NCBI RefSeq assembly: GCF_000092425.1
Contig: NC_014221.1
Span: 625,001 to 689,000 of the forward strand
DNA length: 64,000 bases
Source: Truepera radiovictrix DSM 17093
Lineage (GTDB): Bacteria; Deinococcota; Deinococci; Deinococcales; Trueperaceae
Direction: 5' to 3'
The notes beneath the pieces were generated by a model. That model saw only the letters and a program-made list of their open reading frames with translations. It searched no databases and was not told the DNA's origin. The number at the start of each line of letters is the position of its first letter. Positions within the stretch are counted from its first letter, which is position 1. Below are positions 1 to 8,807 of this stretch, piece after piece. The position numbers and the translations under genes are program-made.

Positions 1-2
1 TC

Positions 3-281
3 TTGGTGCACGCGGGGGGGGCGCTCGAGATCGAAACGCTGGGGATCATCTCGGGCGGTGCGGCGCGCGAGGTCGTCGCGGCCGCCGAGGCGGGGCTCGA
101 CGCCTTTTTGACCGGCGAGCCCAAGCACGAGGTCTTTTACGACGCCTTTGAACGCAAGATCAACGCGCTCTACGCCGGCCACTACATGACCGAGACGGTC
201 GGGGTGAGCCTCCTAGCGGACAAGCTCGAGCAGGAGTTCGGCCTCGCTACCGAGTTTATCCTGCTGCCGACCGGCCTTTGA
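3..281 (+). CDS. Nif3-like dinuclear metal centre protein, C-terminal part
   Basis: This is the last 92 codons of a gene that begins before the window. The residues GISGGAAREVV, DAFLTGEPKHEVFYDA and the late GHYMTE motif match the C-terminal metal-binding half of the Nif3/YbgI family, whose members form hexameric toroids with a two-metal site. In that family the TGE..H and GHYxTE histidines and glutamates bind metal, and they are present here. The biochemical role of the family is not settled. The stop overlaps the TTG start of tmk by 3 bases, so the two are probably co-translated. The family call is firm; the function is not. Confidence 0.85.
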   Translation: MVHAGGALEIETLGIISGGAAREVVAAAEAGLDAFLTGEPKHEVFYDAFERKINALYAGHYMTETVGVSLLADKLEQEFGLATEFILLPTGL

Positions 282-931
282 GCGGGGAGCCAGAGACCCG
301 GGGCGTCTTTATCGCCTTCGAGGGGCCCGAGGGGAGCGGCAAGACGACCCAACTGGGGCGCCTCGCCGCGCGCTTAGAGGCGCTCGGGCAGGTGCCTTTG
401 ACGACCAAAGAGCCGGGCGGCACGGCGGTCGGCGAGCGCCTGCGCGCGCTCGTCTTGGACCCCGCGCTGCGGATGCACCCCGAGACCGAACTCCTGCTCT
501 ACGCCGCCTCGCGCGCCGAACTCGTGGCGAGCGTTCTTAAACCGGCGCTCGCGGCGGGCCGCGTGGTGCTCTGCGACCGCTTTACGGGGGCGACCGTCGC
601 CTACCAGGGGGAAGGTCGGGGGTTGCCGAAAGACTGGATAGGGGTCCTTAACGCCCGCGTGACGGGGGGGCTCAAACCGCACCTGACGCTGCTCTTTGAC
701 CTCCCGCCCGAGGTCGGTCTGGCGCGGGTGGCGCGGCGCGGCGCGCGCGACCGGCTCGAGCAAGCCGCGTTCGCCTTTCACGAACGGGTGCGCAGGGGGT
801 TTTTGCAGCAAGCCGAGCAAGACCCGTCGTGGCACGTGCTCGACGCGTCACGCCCCGAGGAGGAGGTCGCCGGCGCGGTGTGGCGCCTCGTCGCGCCGCT
901 GCTCCGGGATAGGGGGGCTTTGGGGCGCTAG
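278..931 (+). CDS. tmk: Thymidylate kinase
   Basis: This gene encodes a 217-residue dTMP kinase, which makes dTDP for DNA synthesis in the cytoplasm. The P-loop GPEGSGKTT lies near residue 17, the DRF motif (CDRFTGATVAYQG) near residue 107, and a LID-like arginine-rich stretch (RRGARDRLEQ) near residue 155, all in family order. The length is normal. The start is TTG at 278, overlapping the stop of the Nif3-like gene (TTGA), which argues for translational coupling. Its TAG stop shares the palindrome CTAG with the stop of the convergent livF-like gene. Confidence 0.95.
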   Translation: MSGEPETRGVFIAFEGPEGSGKTTQLGRLAARLEALGQVPLTTKEPGGTAVGERLRALVLDPALRMHPETELLLYAASRAELVASVLKPALAAGRVVLCDRFTGATVAYQGEGRGLPKDWIGVLNARVTGGLKPHLTLLFDLPPEVGLARVARRGARDRLEQAAFAFHERVRRGFLQQAEQDPSWHVLDASRPEEEVAGAVWRLVAPLLRDRGALGR

Positions 932-1704
932 TTCCAGCGCCGTTTGCGTTTGACGAACGCGTCGCTCGCGTGCGCGCCCCCGACGCCCAGGTAGAGCTCG
1001 CGCACGTTTTCGTTGGCCAAGAGGTCTTGCGCGCCCCCCTCGAGCACGAGCCGCCCCGCCTCCAGCACGTAGCCGTAGTCGGCGATGGCGAGCGCTTGCG
1101 CGGCGTTCTGCTCGACCAACAAGACCCCGGTGCCCTCACGGTTGATGCTGCGGATGGTGCCGAAGATCTCCTCGACGAGGCGCGGCGCGAGCCCCAGGGA
1201 GGGTTCGTCGAGCATGAGAAGCGTCGGGCGGCTCATCAGGGCGCGGGCGATCGCTACCATCTGCTGCTCGCCCCCCGAGAGGGTGCCGCACGGCTGCTTG
1301 GCTCGCTCCGCGAGGCGTGGGAAAAGCGCGTAGATGCGCTCCAGGTCCCCGCGCACCGCCGCCGCGTCGCGCCGGTGAAAGGCGCCGAGCTGCAGGTTCT
1401 CGAGCACGCTCAGCTCGGGGAACATGCCGCGCCCCTCGACGACGTAGGCGATCCCCGCGCGGGCGATGCGCTCGGTTGCCCACCCCGCGACGCGCTCACC
1501 GCGCACGGTGACCTCACCCTTGCGCGGCTCGCCCTCTAAAAGCCCCATAATGGTCTTTAACAGGGTGCTTTTGCCCGCCCCGTTCGAGCCTAAAAGCGCG
1601 ACGCACTGGCCCGGGGCGACCTCCAACGACACGCCGTGAAGCACGCTCAGGCGGCGCAGATAGCCGCTCTCGACGCCGACGAGCTTGAGGAGCGCTTCGC
1701 TCAC
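928..1704 (-). CDS. livF: Branched-chain amino acid-type ABC transporter ATPase LivF
   Basis: This is a 258-residue ABC ATPase of the LivF type. It has Walker A (GSNGAGKST, near residue 38), the signature LSGGEQQ, Walker B (LLMLDEPSLGLAP) and the H-loop region (LVEQNA). I chose GTG at 1704, not the long upstream open frame, because it overlaps the livG stop in a GTGA and is preceded by GGAGG. It is the last gene of the ligase-livM-livH-binding protein-livG-livF operon. The substrate is not known; Liv systems carry branched-chain amino acids, but relatives beside acyl-CoA ligases may carry carboxylic acids, amides or aromatics. Confidence 0.92.
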   Translation of the reverse strand: MSEALLKLVGVESGYLRRLSVLHGVSLEVAPGQCVALLGSNGAGKSTLLKTIMGLLEGEPRKGEVTVRGERVAGWATERIARAGIAYVVEGRGMFPELSVLENLQLGAFHRRDAAAVRGDLERIYALFPRLAERAKQPCGTLSGGEQQMVAIARALMSRPTLLMLDEPSLGLAPRLVEEIFGTIRSINREGTGVLLVEQNAAQALAIADYGYVLEAGRLVLEGGAQDLLANENVRELYLGVGGAHASDAFVKRKRRWN

Positions 1705-2492
1705 GCGCTCACCTCCGCGAGGCGCGTGTCCCCCAAGTAGGCGCGGATCACCTCGGGGTCGCGCTGCACGGCCCCGGGGGGGCCGTCGGCGATCTTGACG
1801 CCGTAGTCGAGGACGATGATGCGCTCGGCGAGGCGGCTCACGACCCGCAGGTCGTGCTCGATCACGAGGAGCGTGATGCCGAGCTCCGCGCGCAGGCGCA
1901 GGAGCCGGAACATCATCTCGTCCTTTTCCTCGGCGGTCATCCCGGCGGTCGGTTCGTCGAGGAGCAGAAGCCGCGGCTCGGAGGCGAGCGCGCGGGCGAC
2001 CTCGATGAGTTTTTGCACCCCGTAGGGCAGCGCCAGCACGGGGAAGTTCCGGTAGGGTTGCAGCTCGAGCAGCTCCAAAAGCTCCTCGGCGCGCCGGCGC
2101 TGCGCGGTCTCGTCGCGCCACCAGGCGCGCGGGGCGAAAAGTGCCCCCAGAACCCCCGCGCGCACGTGCAGGTGCCGGCCCAAGAGCACGTTGTCGAGGC
2201 AGCTCAGCGTGCCGAAGAGCTCGATGTTTTGAAAGCCGCGCCCAACGCCTAGGCGCGCGACGCGGTGGGGCTTGAGCCCGCTCACCCGCGTTCCGCGCAG
2301 GCGGATCTCGCCCTCTTGCGGGGTGTAAAAGCCGCAGATGCAGTTAAAGACGCTCGTCTTGCCCGCACCGTTGGGGCCGATCAGCGCGGCGACCTCACCC
2401 TCACGTAAGGTGAAACTCACCTGGCTGAGCGCCTGAATGCCGCCGAAGCGGAGCGTCACCTTGGCGAGCTCGAGTAGCGGCGCCTCAGGCAC
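1701..2492 (-). CDS. livG: Branched-chain amino acid-type ABC transporter ATPase LivG
   Basis: This is a 263-residue ABC ATPase of the LivG type with Walker A GPNGAGKTS, a Q-loop in GFQNIELF, and Walker B LLLLDEPTAGM. The signature is unusual: it reads LPYGVQK instead of the usual LS(Y/G)GQQ, so the conserved Ser is Pro. It still has the C-terminal LivG-type tail (DYGVKIADGPP...YLGD). Start is GTG. It follows the binding-protein gene by 42 bases and overlaps livF by 4. The family is certain; the effect of the altered signature on ATPase activity is unknown. Confidence 0.92.
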   Translation of the reverse strand: MPEAPLLELAKVTLRFGGIQALSQVSFTLREGEVAALIGPNGAGKTSVFNCICGFYTPQEGEIRLRGTRVSGLKPHRVARLGVGRGFQNIELFGTLSCLDNVLLGRHLHVRAGVLGALFAPRAWWRDETAQRRRAEELLELLELQPYRNFPVLALPYGVQKLIEVARALASEPRLLLLDEPTAGMTAEEKDEMMFRLLRLRAELGITLLVIEHDLRVVSRLAERIIVLDYGVKIADGPPGAVQRDPEVIRAYLGDTRLAEVSA

Positions 2493-2534
2493 GGGGCGCC
2501 CCCGACGGCGAGCGAACGGGTGGGTGCGACGCCA

Positions 2535-3707
2535 TCAATAGGTCAGGTAGTCCGAGGCGGGGCGCAGCCCTTCGGGGGTCATCTGCAGGAGCATGACCGA
2601 GTTGTTGCCCTGGTAGCCCTCCGTAAAGTCGAGGTTGGGAAAGAGCCCCTCGTCGTAACCGGAGATGCCCCGAAGCGCCTCTAAAAGGGCCTCGCGGGTC
2701 AGGTCGGGGCCGGCGGCCTCGAGGGCGACGATGAGCGGCTGCGCGAAGCCGACCCCGGCGAGCGCGCGAAAGGGGTCTTGCGCCGCTTCGGGGGCGTAGG
2801 GGACGACGATGGTGTTAAAGACCTCGTCGGCGATGGGGTCGCCGTTGCCCTCACCCACGATGACGCTGGGTAGGCGCATAAAGGTCGCGACGAGCGCCCC
2901 TTGCATGCCGGGGTTGGCGAGCAAGCTAGGGTCGAGCAGCGTCGAGCTCGCCAGGATGCGGGGGGTGTACTCGAGGCGTCCAAATTCGGCGATGAGCGAA
3001 GCGGCCGCCCCCGGGGTGCTGTACATCACCACCGTGTCGGCCTCACCGCCGCGCAGCCGCAGCGCCTGCACCGCCATGTTGGTCTCGCCCCGCTCGTACG
3101 AGACGCGGTCGACGATGGTGACGTCGTGGCCGGCCTCTTGCAGCGCCGCGACCTCGCGCTCGAGGCCGCGCAAGCCCTCCTCGCCGTAGCCGTCGTTTTG
3201 GTAGAAGATGGCGATGCGTTCGCTTTCAAGGTCCTGCACCGCGTAACGGGTCATCAGCGCCGACTCGACTTCGTAGTTGGTGTACGTGGCGAAGATGAGC
3301 CCGTCACTCTGGGCGGCGAATTCGCTCGAGCCGCTCGAAGGGCTCACCCAGGGAATGCCCTCGCGTTTGACGATCGGCATCACCGCCAGACCGTTGGCCG
3401 TACCGACGCCCCCGACGAGCGCAAACACCCGCTCCCGGTCGATGAGTTCGCGCACCGCCGCCACGCTCCGCGCCGGGTCGTAGCCGTCGTCGCGGGTAAT
3501 CAAGACGAGGTTGCGCCCGTGAATCCCCCCTTGCGCGTTGACGTGGTCGAAGAGCGCCCCTATAGCCGTCATCACCGTGCCCCAAGCGGCGGCGGGCCCC
3601 GACTGCGGGCCAAAGGAGCCGATGCGGATCTCCGTGTCGCTGACGCCGGGCGTTTGGGCGAGGGCGACGCCGAACAGTGTCAGGAGGCTGAGGAAAAGTC
3701 GTTTCAT
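2535..3707 (-). CDS. ABC transporter substrate-binding protein, Liv family
   Basis: This gene encodes a 390-residue periplasmic binding protein. It begins with a signal peptide (MKRLFLSLLTLFGVALAQ) and continues with a Leu/Ile/Val-binding (Peripla_BP_6) fold: DTEIRIGSFGPQSGPAA, DDGYDPARSVAAVREL, GGVGTANGLAVMPI and PWVSPSSGSSEF are in the usual order. The start at 3707 was chosen because the signal peptide begins there and AAAGGA precedes it; the longer open frame upstream runs through livH. The ligand cannot be read from the sequence. It sits between livH and livG in one operon. Confidence 0.92.
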   Translation of the reverse strand: MKRLFLSLLTLFGVALAQTPGVSDTEIRIGSFGPQSGPAAAWGTVMTAIGALFDHVNAQGGIHGRNLVLITRDDGYDPARSVAAVRELIDRERVFALVGGVGTANGLAVMPIVKREGIPWVSPSSGSSEFAAQSDGLIFATYTNYEVESALMTRYAVQDLESERIAIFYQNDGYGEEGLRGLEREVAALQEAGHDVTIVDRVSYERGETNMAVQALRLRGGEADTVVMYSTPGAAASLIAEFGRLEYTPRILASSTLLDPSLLANPGMQGALVATFMRLPSVIVGEGNGDPIADEVFNTIVVPYAPEAAQDPFRALAGVGFAQPLIVALEAAGPDLTREALLEALRGISGYDEGLFPNLDFTEGYQGNNSVMLLQMTPEGLRPASDYLTY

Positions 3708-3784
3708 CACCGTGTCCTTTCTACGGAATCTACGTGAGGGTTGCGTCAAAAGGGTTTGCGTTTGGGGGCCGTCGACAGCCTTTG

Positions 3785-3812
3785 CTGGCTTCTGGCCCCT
3801 GACGGCTGATCT
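3785..3812 (+). repeat. Degenerate heptanucleotide tandem repeat, locus 1
   Basis: Four successive 7-base units, each starting CTG (CTGGCTT, then CTGGCCC, CTGACGG and CTGATCT), fill the gap between livH and the binding-protein gene. The same heptad pattern recurs at 4840, 22694, 41604 and 61725. Confidence 0.65.
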
Positions 3813-3814
3813 CG

Positions 3815-4825
3815 TTACACCCGCCGCACCTCCGGTTTGCCCAAAAGCCCGTGCGGCCGCAGCACGAGCACCACCAACACGGCCAGAAAGGCGAACGAGG
3901 CGCGGAACTCGTTCGAGAGGTAGACACCCACGAGAAGCTCCAACACGCCGAGCACGTAGCCCCCCAAGATCGCCCCCGGCAGGCTCGTCATGCCGCCGAT
4001 GACCGCCGCGACAAAACCCTTGGAGATGGGGTCGAGCATCATTGCGGGCGAGAGCAGCGTCGTCGGGGCGAGCAGCAGCGCGGCGGCGGCGGCGAGCAGC
4101 GCCGAGACGCCCCAGGTGGCAAACAGCACCGTGCGTACGGGCAGCCCCATCGCCTTGGCGACGTCCTCGCGTTGGGCGGTCGCGCGCATCGCCAGGCCGA
4201 TCTTGGTGCGGCTTAACAGGAGCCAGAGGAGCAGCATGAGCCCGACGCCGATCCCCGACGTGAGCAGCGACAGCTGACTCACCGCCGCGCCGCCGAGGCG
4301 CAGCGGCACGTCGGGCACCAAGGGCGGGATGACCTTGTTGTCGGTGCCGAAGTAGAGCGCGTAAAAACCGCCCAGCGCGAGGCTGACGCCCAGGGTCAGG
4401 ATAATGAGCCCGAGCGCGTTTGGCGTCCTCGCCGTGGGCTCCAAACGGGCAAAGGCCAGCACCCCCGTGAGGACGGCGACGAGCGCGGTGACCCACCACG
4501 CCGCCGCCAACCCGTAGGCGAGCGCGCCCGCTAAGACCCCTAAACCGACCGCGAGCGCCGCGCGGCCTGGTTTGACGAGCAAAAGCGAGTTAAAGCCGCC
4601 TAGGAGCAGCGCCGCCAAGAGCGAGAGGAGCAGCGCGAGCCCGTAGGGGAGCCCCGCGCCATGGAGCAGCGTAAAGGCGACAAAGGTGCCTAGGAGCCCG
4701 AACTCGCCGTGAGCGAAGTTGAGCACGTTGGTGGTGCGGTAGAGCAAGACGAGCCCGAGGGCGATAAGCGCGTAGATGCTGCCCGCTGCCAGGCCGCTCA
4801 CCAGCGCCTGCAAAAGCCCTGCCAT
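3815..4825 (-). CDS. livH: Branched-chain amino acid-type ABC permease LivH
   Basis: This is a 336-residue inner-membrane permease of the LivH family. It opens with the typical GLAAGSIYALIALGLVLLYRTTNVLNFAHGE and ends with IGGMTSLPGAILGGYVLGVLE. Between about residues 80 and 140 there is an extra hydrophobic stretch (VKPGRAALAVGLGVLAGALA, then AAWWVTALVAVLTGVLAF) that ordinary LivH proteins of about 290-300 residues lack, so it may have one or two additional membrane segments. It lies between livM and the binding-protein gene. Confidence 0.92.
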   Translation of the reverse strand: MAGLLQALVSGLAAGSIYALIALGLVLLYRTTNVLNFAHGEFGLLGTFVAFTLLHGAGLPYGLALLLSLLAALLLGGFNSLLLVKPGRAALAVGLGVLAGALAYGLAAAWWVTALVAVLTGVLAFARLEPTARTPNALGLIILTLGVSLALGGFYALYFGTDNKVIPPLVPDVPLRLGGAAVSQLSLLTSGIGVGLMLLLWLLLSRTKIGLAMRATAQREDVAKAMGLPVRTVLFATWGVSALLAAAAALLLAPTTLLSPAMMLDPISKGFVAAVIGGMTSLPGAILGGYVLGVLELLVGVYLSNEFRASFAFLAVLVVLVLRPHGLLGKPEVRRV

Positions 4826-4839
4826 CAGCTGGGCCCCTG

Positions 4840-4874
4840 CTGACTTCTGACTACTGACTCCTGAATGCTGACGC
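4840..4874 (+). repeat. Degenerate heptanucleotide tandem repeat, locus 2
   Basis: Five contiguous 7-base units of the form CTGACTN (the last two diverge to CTGAATG and CTGACGC) occupy almost the whole gap between livM and livH. This is the clearest copy of the heptad family. Confidence 0.8.
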
Positions 4875-4877
4875 CTC

Positions 4878-5855
4878 TCATAACGGCCACGTCTGCCAGT
4901 AGCGCCGCACCTTCTGCCAGCGCCCGTAGAGGCCCCTGGGCTCGAGCAGCATAATGAGGATCACCACGACCCCGAAAAGGAGCTGCGAGCGGTTTTGCTG
5001 CGCCGATAAGACCACCTCCAGACCCGTGATAAAGGCCGCGCCGAGGATCGCCCCTGGCAAAAAGCCGAGGCCGCCCACGACGATCATGAGAAGGAACTTC
5101 ACCGACAGGATGAGGTTAAAGCTCTCCGGCGTGATGTACCCCAAGAGCGCCCCGTAGAGCCCCCCCGCGACGCCCGTCATGGCGGCGGAGAGGGCAAACG
5201 CCAGCGTTTTAAAGCGTGCCACGTCGACCCCGCTCATCTGCGCGGCGAGCTCGGCGTCGCGGATCGCCACGAACGCCCGCCCGACGTGTGAGCGCTTGAG
5301 GTTAAAGGCCAACCAGACGAAAAACCCCACGATCACGAGGGTGAAAAAGTAGAAGGGCGTGTCGCCGAAAAAGTCGACGCCGAGCAGCCGGGGCCTATCA
5401 GCCAGCATCCCCGTCGAGGCGCCCACGAGGCGCCAGTTGTTGAGGATCTGCTGAATGGCGAGGCCAAAACCCAAGGTAGCGATGGCGAGGTAGGGACCCT
5501 CGAGGCGCAGCGCGGGGAGGCCGATGACGACCCCCAAGGCGCCGCTGACGAGAAGCGCGGCGACGAGCGCCAGCACAAAGGGCCACCCCACGCTCACCAG
5601 GTAGGCCGTCGTGTAGGCGCCCGCGGCCAAAAAGCCCGCGTGGCCCAACGAGACCTGGCCGGTAAAGCCGACGAGGATCATGAGCGCCACCGCTACGAGG
5701 CTAAAGACGAAAAACAGCGTGACGTTGTAGACGATGTACCCCGGGGCTACCAGGGGCAAGAGGACGAGGGCGGCCAAGAGCCCGAGCAGCAGCACCCACC
5801 CCTGGGCGTCCTTGATGTGCTGCAGGTCCTGCTCGTAGCGCTCTAGGAGCCTCAC
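4878..5855 (-). CDS. livM: Branched-chain amino acid-type ABC permease LivM
   Basis: This is a 325-residue LivM-type permease with about 8-9 membrane segments. Family landmarks are VGFTGQVSLGHAGFLAAGAY near residue 63, the EAA-like RDAELAAQMSGVDVARFK near residue 205, and VGGLGFLPGAILGA near residue 268. GTG at 5855 overlaps the TGA stop of the acyl-CoA ligase (GTGA), which ties transport and ligase genes together. Confidence 0.93.
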   Translation of the reverse strand: MRLLERYEQDLQHIKDAQGWVLLLGLLAALVLLPLVAPGYIVYNVTLFFVFSLVAVALMILVGFTGQVSLGHAGFLAAGAYTTAYLVSVGWPFVLALVAALLVSGALGVVIGLPALRLEGPYLAIATLGFGLAIQQILNNWRLVGASTGMLADRPRLLGVDFFGDTPFYFFTLVIVGFFVWLAFNLKRSHVGRAFVAIRDAELAAQMSGVDVARFKTLAFALSAAMTGVAGGLYGALLGYITPESFNLILSVKFLLMIVVGGLGFLPGAILGAAFITGLEVVLSAQQNRSQLLFGVVVILIMLLEPRGLYGRWQKVRRYWQTWPL

Positions 5856-7642
5856 GCGCGCCCCCCCACAGCGTCCTCGTAGAGGCTCTCGATGAGGTCG
5901 CGGTACCTCTCGGCGATCGCCCGGCGTTTGACCTTCATCGTGGCGGTGACCTCGCCGTCTTCAAAGTGCAGGCGCTTGGGCAAGATCGCGAAGCGCTTGA
6001 GGGTCTCCACGCGGGCGAGCCCCTTGTTGACCGCCGCGACCTCCCCCTCGATGAGCTTGACCACCTCGGGGTGACGCGTCAGGTCGGTGTAGGTGGTGTA
6101 GCTGACCCCCTTGTCGGTCGCCCAGCGGCCCACGTTGTCCTCGTCGAGGACCAAGAGGGCCACCAGGTACTTGCGCCCGTCGCCGATCACCACCGCGTCG
6201 CCGATAAAGGGGCTCGCTTTAAGGAGGTTCTCGAGCTTTTGCGGCGCGATGTTTTTACCGCCCGCGGTGATCAAGATGTCCTTTTTGCGGTCGGTGATCC
6301 TTAGGTGCCCCGCGTCGTCGAGCTCGCCGACGTCGCCGGTGCGCAGCCAGTCGCCGGCCATCGCCTCGGCGGTCGCTTCGGGGTCGTTCCAGTAGCCCTG
6401 GAAGGTACCGGGGCTGCGGGTGAGGATCTCGCCGTCCTCGGCGACGCGCACCTCGACCCCTGGAAAGGGGGTGCCGACGGTGCCCATCCGGAATTCGCCC
6501 TGGTGAATCGTCGCGAGGCCGCTGTTTTCGGTCATGCCGTAGCCCTCGCGCAGGTCGAGGCCGAGCGCGCGGAAGTAGAGCAGGATGCTCGGGCTAATCG
6601 GCGCCGCCCCAGAGATGGCGACGCGCACGCGGTCGAGCCCGAGCCGCAGCCTGAGCCAGTGGATCACGGTGAGGTCCGCCAGGGTCCGTTGGGCGCCGCG
6701 CCGGGGGCCGTGCGCGGCGCGCAGCGCCCAGCTGTAGAGGGCGCGTTTGAGGGTGTGGTTTTCGCGCATGTGCAGCTCGACGCGCGCGTGCAGCTTTTCC
6801 CACACGCGCGGTACGGCAAAGAGCACCGTCGGGCGGACTTCTTGGAGGTTTTGGGCAAAGGTCTCTAGGCTCTCGACAAAGGAGATGACAAACCCCGCGC
6901 GGAGCTGCGCGTAAGCGCCGTTGCGTTCGACGATGTGCGACAGAGGGAGGTACGAGAGCGCCTCGTCGCGCGCCGTGTAGCCGAGCGCTTGGGTCAAGGA
7001 CGCCGACGACCAGAGCAGGTTGCCGTGGCTGAGCTGCACCCCCTTGGGGTTGCCGGTGGTGCCGGAGGTGTACATCAGCAGGGCGGTGTCGTGGGGGGTG
7101 AGCGCCCGGACGCGCGCCGCGACCGGTTCGGGGTCGCGCGCGTAGAGCGCTTCGGCCTCCCGCATCAGCGCGTCCCAGGCGAGCGCGTCCGTGGCGCCCT
7201 CGGGCTCGAGCGCGATGGCAAAGCGCAGCGCTGGGAGCGAGGCGCGCACCTCGCGCCACTTCTCGAGCTGCTCGGCGTTTTCGAGAATGACCCCCACGGC
7301 GCCCGAGTGCGCCAAGACGTAGCGCACCCCCGCCGCGCTGTTCGTCGTATAGATGCCTACCGAAATACCCCCCGCGCTCTGGATGGCGAGGTCGGCCACC
7401 AGCCACTCGGGGCGGTTTTCGCTCAGGATCGCGACCCGGTCGCCCGGCTCCACGCCGAGCGCGATGAGCTGGCGCGCGAGCGCCCACACCGAGCGCGCGT
7501 ACGCCGACCAGGGGATGCGCTGCCAGAGCCCCAACCGCTTGACGCGGTGGGCGATGCCGGGGTCGTGCTCCCGCTGCGCGAGCAGGGCGGGGAGACACCT
7601 AGCTTCGGTCACGCTTACGCCATGGGGTGGAGCCTCGGTCAC
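5852..7642 (-). CDS. Long-chain fatty-acid-CoA ligase (AMP-forming)
   Basis: This 596-residue ANL-family enzyme activates a carboxylic acid with ATP and CoA. It shows the P-loop LMYTSGTTGNPKGVQLSH, the GYGMTEN motif, the TGDVGELD hinge region and the LITAGGKNIAPQKLE motif near the C-terminus. It resembles the FadD15/FAA1 branch of long-chain enzymes. I chose GTG at 7642 because a GAGGTG lies 4-9 bases before it and the length then fits the branch; the open frame continues upstream without conserved sequence. It leads the Liv operon, so its substrate may be what the transporter imports. Chain length or aromatic specificity is not readable here. Confidence 0.88.
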   Translation of the reverse strand: MTEAPPHGVSVTEARCLPALLAQREHDPGIAHRVKRLGLWQRIPWSAYARSVWALARQLIALGVEPGDRVAILSENRPEWLVADLAIQSAGGISVGIYTTNSAAGVRYVLAHSGAVGVILENAEQLEKWREVRASLPALRFAIALEPEGATDALAWDALMREAEALYARDPEPVAARVRALTPHDTALLMYTSGTTGNPKGVQLSHGNLLWSSASLTQALGYTARDEALSYLPLSHIVERNGAYAQLRAGFVISFVESLETFAQNLQEVRPTVLFAVPRVWEKLHARVELHMRENHTLKRALYSWALRAAHGPRRGAQRTLADLTVIHWLRLRLGLDRVRVAISGAAPISPSILLYFRALGLDLREGYGMTENSGLATIHQGEFRMGTVGTPFPGVEVRVAEDGEILTRSPGTFQGYWNDPEATAEAMAGDWLRTGDVGELDDAGHLRITDRKKDILITAGGKNIAPQKLENLLKASPFIGDAVVIGDGRKYLVALLVLDEDNVGRWATDKGVSYTTYTDLTRHPEVVKLIEGEVAAVNKGLARVETLKRFAILPKRLHFEDGEVTATMKVKRRAIAERYRDLIESLYEDAVGGRA

Positions 7643-7827
7643 GTACACCTCAACACCTGCACCTTCATCATGGGCACCTCGGTTACCCGCTCTTGGGTGA
7701 CCTGCCCCCGCAGCTCGGTAGCGTTCGCCGGGTCGGCGTAGGGAGCTGCCACGCAAGGGACGATTAAGGCGGGTCGGCGTCCCCATAGAGCCGACGGGAG
7801 CGGTTTGGTCGCGTTGCTGGTACCGAA

Positions 7828-7857
7828 AGTGTACCGACTGAGGCCGCGCTGAGGCAA
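7828..7857 (-). promoter_or_regulatory. Sigma70-type promoter for ligase-Liv operon
   Basis: On the minus strand TTGCCT (7857-7852) and TACACT (7833-7828) are separated by 18 bases. It would leave a leader of about 180 bases before the ligase start. Confidence 0.45.
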
Positions 7858-8010
7858 GTGCCCGGTCACCGGGGTGCGGCGCGCGGCTACACACCGGGTC
7901 GCTACACCGGAGCCCGGAGCGCTAGGCTCCGGCGCCAAGGCCCTCAGCCCTTACGCCTCAAGGACGCCTTGGGGCCGCCTGGCGCCCCGGAGGGGCTTCG
8001 GAGCCCGGTT

Positions 8011-8021
8011 TATACTGGCTC
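8011..8021 (+). promoter_or_regulatory. -10 box TATACT 5 nt before ATG (leaderless type)
   Basis: TATACT at 8011-8016 is followed by only 5 bases and then the ATG at 8022. No Shine-Dalgarno fits, so transcription probably starts at or next to the start codon. Confidence 0.65.
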
Positions 8022-8807
8022 ATGCGTTGTTCGGTTAAAAGCTTAGGGCGGCGCGTCGCCACGCTGGTCGCCGCGTCGCTGCTCGGCGGGTGCAGCGCGC
8101 AGGCGGCGGTGCCGCTCGTGCCCGAGGTGCTCGCGACGTACCCGCACGACCCGGAGGCGTTTACCCAGGGGCTGCTCTGGGACGGGGGGCGCCTTTTCGA
8201 GAGTACCGGCCTCTACGGCGCCTCGACGCTGCGCGAGGTGGTACCGGAGACCGGTGAGGTGGTGCGCCTCGTCGCGCTAGACGCGCGGTACTTCGGCGAG
8301 GGCTTGGCGCTCGTCGGTGACCGGCTGATTCAGCTCACCTGGCAGGAGGGGACGGCCTTTGTCTACGACCGCGCGACCTTCGAGCGCGTCGGGACGTTTT
8401 CGTACGAGGGGGAGGGGTGGGGGCTCTGCTTCGACGGCGAGGCGCTCTATATGAGCGACGGTAGCGCGACGCTGACGCGGCGCGACCCGGAGACCTTCGA
8501 GGTGTTGGAGACGGTCGAGGTGACCCTGCGCGGCGAGCCCGTAGCGCTCCTTAACGAGCTCGAGTGCGCCAAGGGGAGGGTGTATGCCAACGTCTTTACC
8601 ACGGACGTGATCGTCCGCATCGACCCCGCTAGCGGGCGGGTGCAGGGCGTCGTGGACGCGTCGGCCTTGCTGAGCGCCGAGGAGCGCGCGCGTCTCACGC
8701 GCGACGCCGTGCTCAACGGGATCGCCTACAACCCCGAAGCGGATACGTTTTACCTGACGGGCAAGCTGTGGCCCAAGCTCTTCGAGGTCCGCTTCGTCGC
8801 GCCTTAG
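8022..8807 (+). CDS. Glutaminyl-peptide cyclotransferase family lipoprotein
   Basis: This 261-residue protein matches the bacterial glutamine cyclotransferase family (five-bladed propeller type), which turns N-terminal Gln into pyroglutamate. Family landmarks are PHDPEAFTQGLLWDGGRLFESTG, YFGEGLALVGDRLIQLTW, GEGWGLCFDG, LNELECAKGRVYANVF and NGIAYNPEADTFYLTGK. The N-terminus is a signal peptide with a lipobox-like LLGGC, so it may be a membrane-anchored lipoprotein outside the cytoplasm. The stop overlaps that of the convergent FmdB-like gene by 4 bases. Confidence 0.9.
   Translation: MRCSVKSLGRRVATLVAASLLGGCSAQAAVPLVPEVLATYPHDPEAFTQGLLWDGGRLFESTGLYGASTLREVVPETGEVVRLVALDARYFGEGLALVGDRLIQLTWQEGTAFVYDRATFERVGTFSYEGEGWGLCFDGEALYMSDGSATLTRRDPETFEVLETVEVTLRGEPVALLNELECAKGRVYANVFTTDVIVRIDPASGRVQGVVDASALLSAEERARLTRDAVLNGIAYNPEADTFYLTGKLWPKLFEVRFVAP

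Larger units (their letters stand above)
7643..8021. other. Divergent intergenic region, ligase / glutaminyl cyclase
   Basis: No convincing gene is visible. It holds a minus-strand promoter for the ligase operon (7828-7857), a GC-rich hairpin candidate at about 7909-7936, and the -10 box of the next gene at 8011. Confidence 0.6.

Noticed and set aside
2535-4499. 654-codon open frame as one large protein
   Set aside because: Its first 265 codons are a shadow of livH; the signal peptide and ribosome site at 3707 mark the real start.
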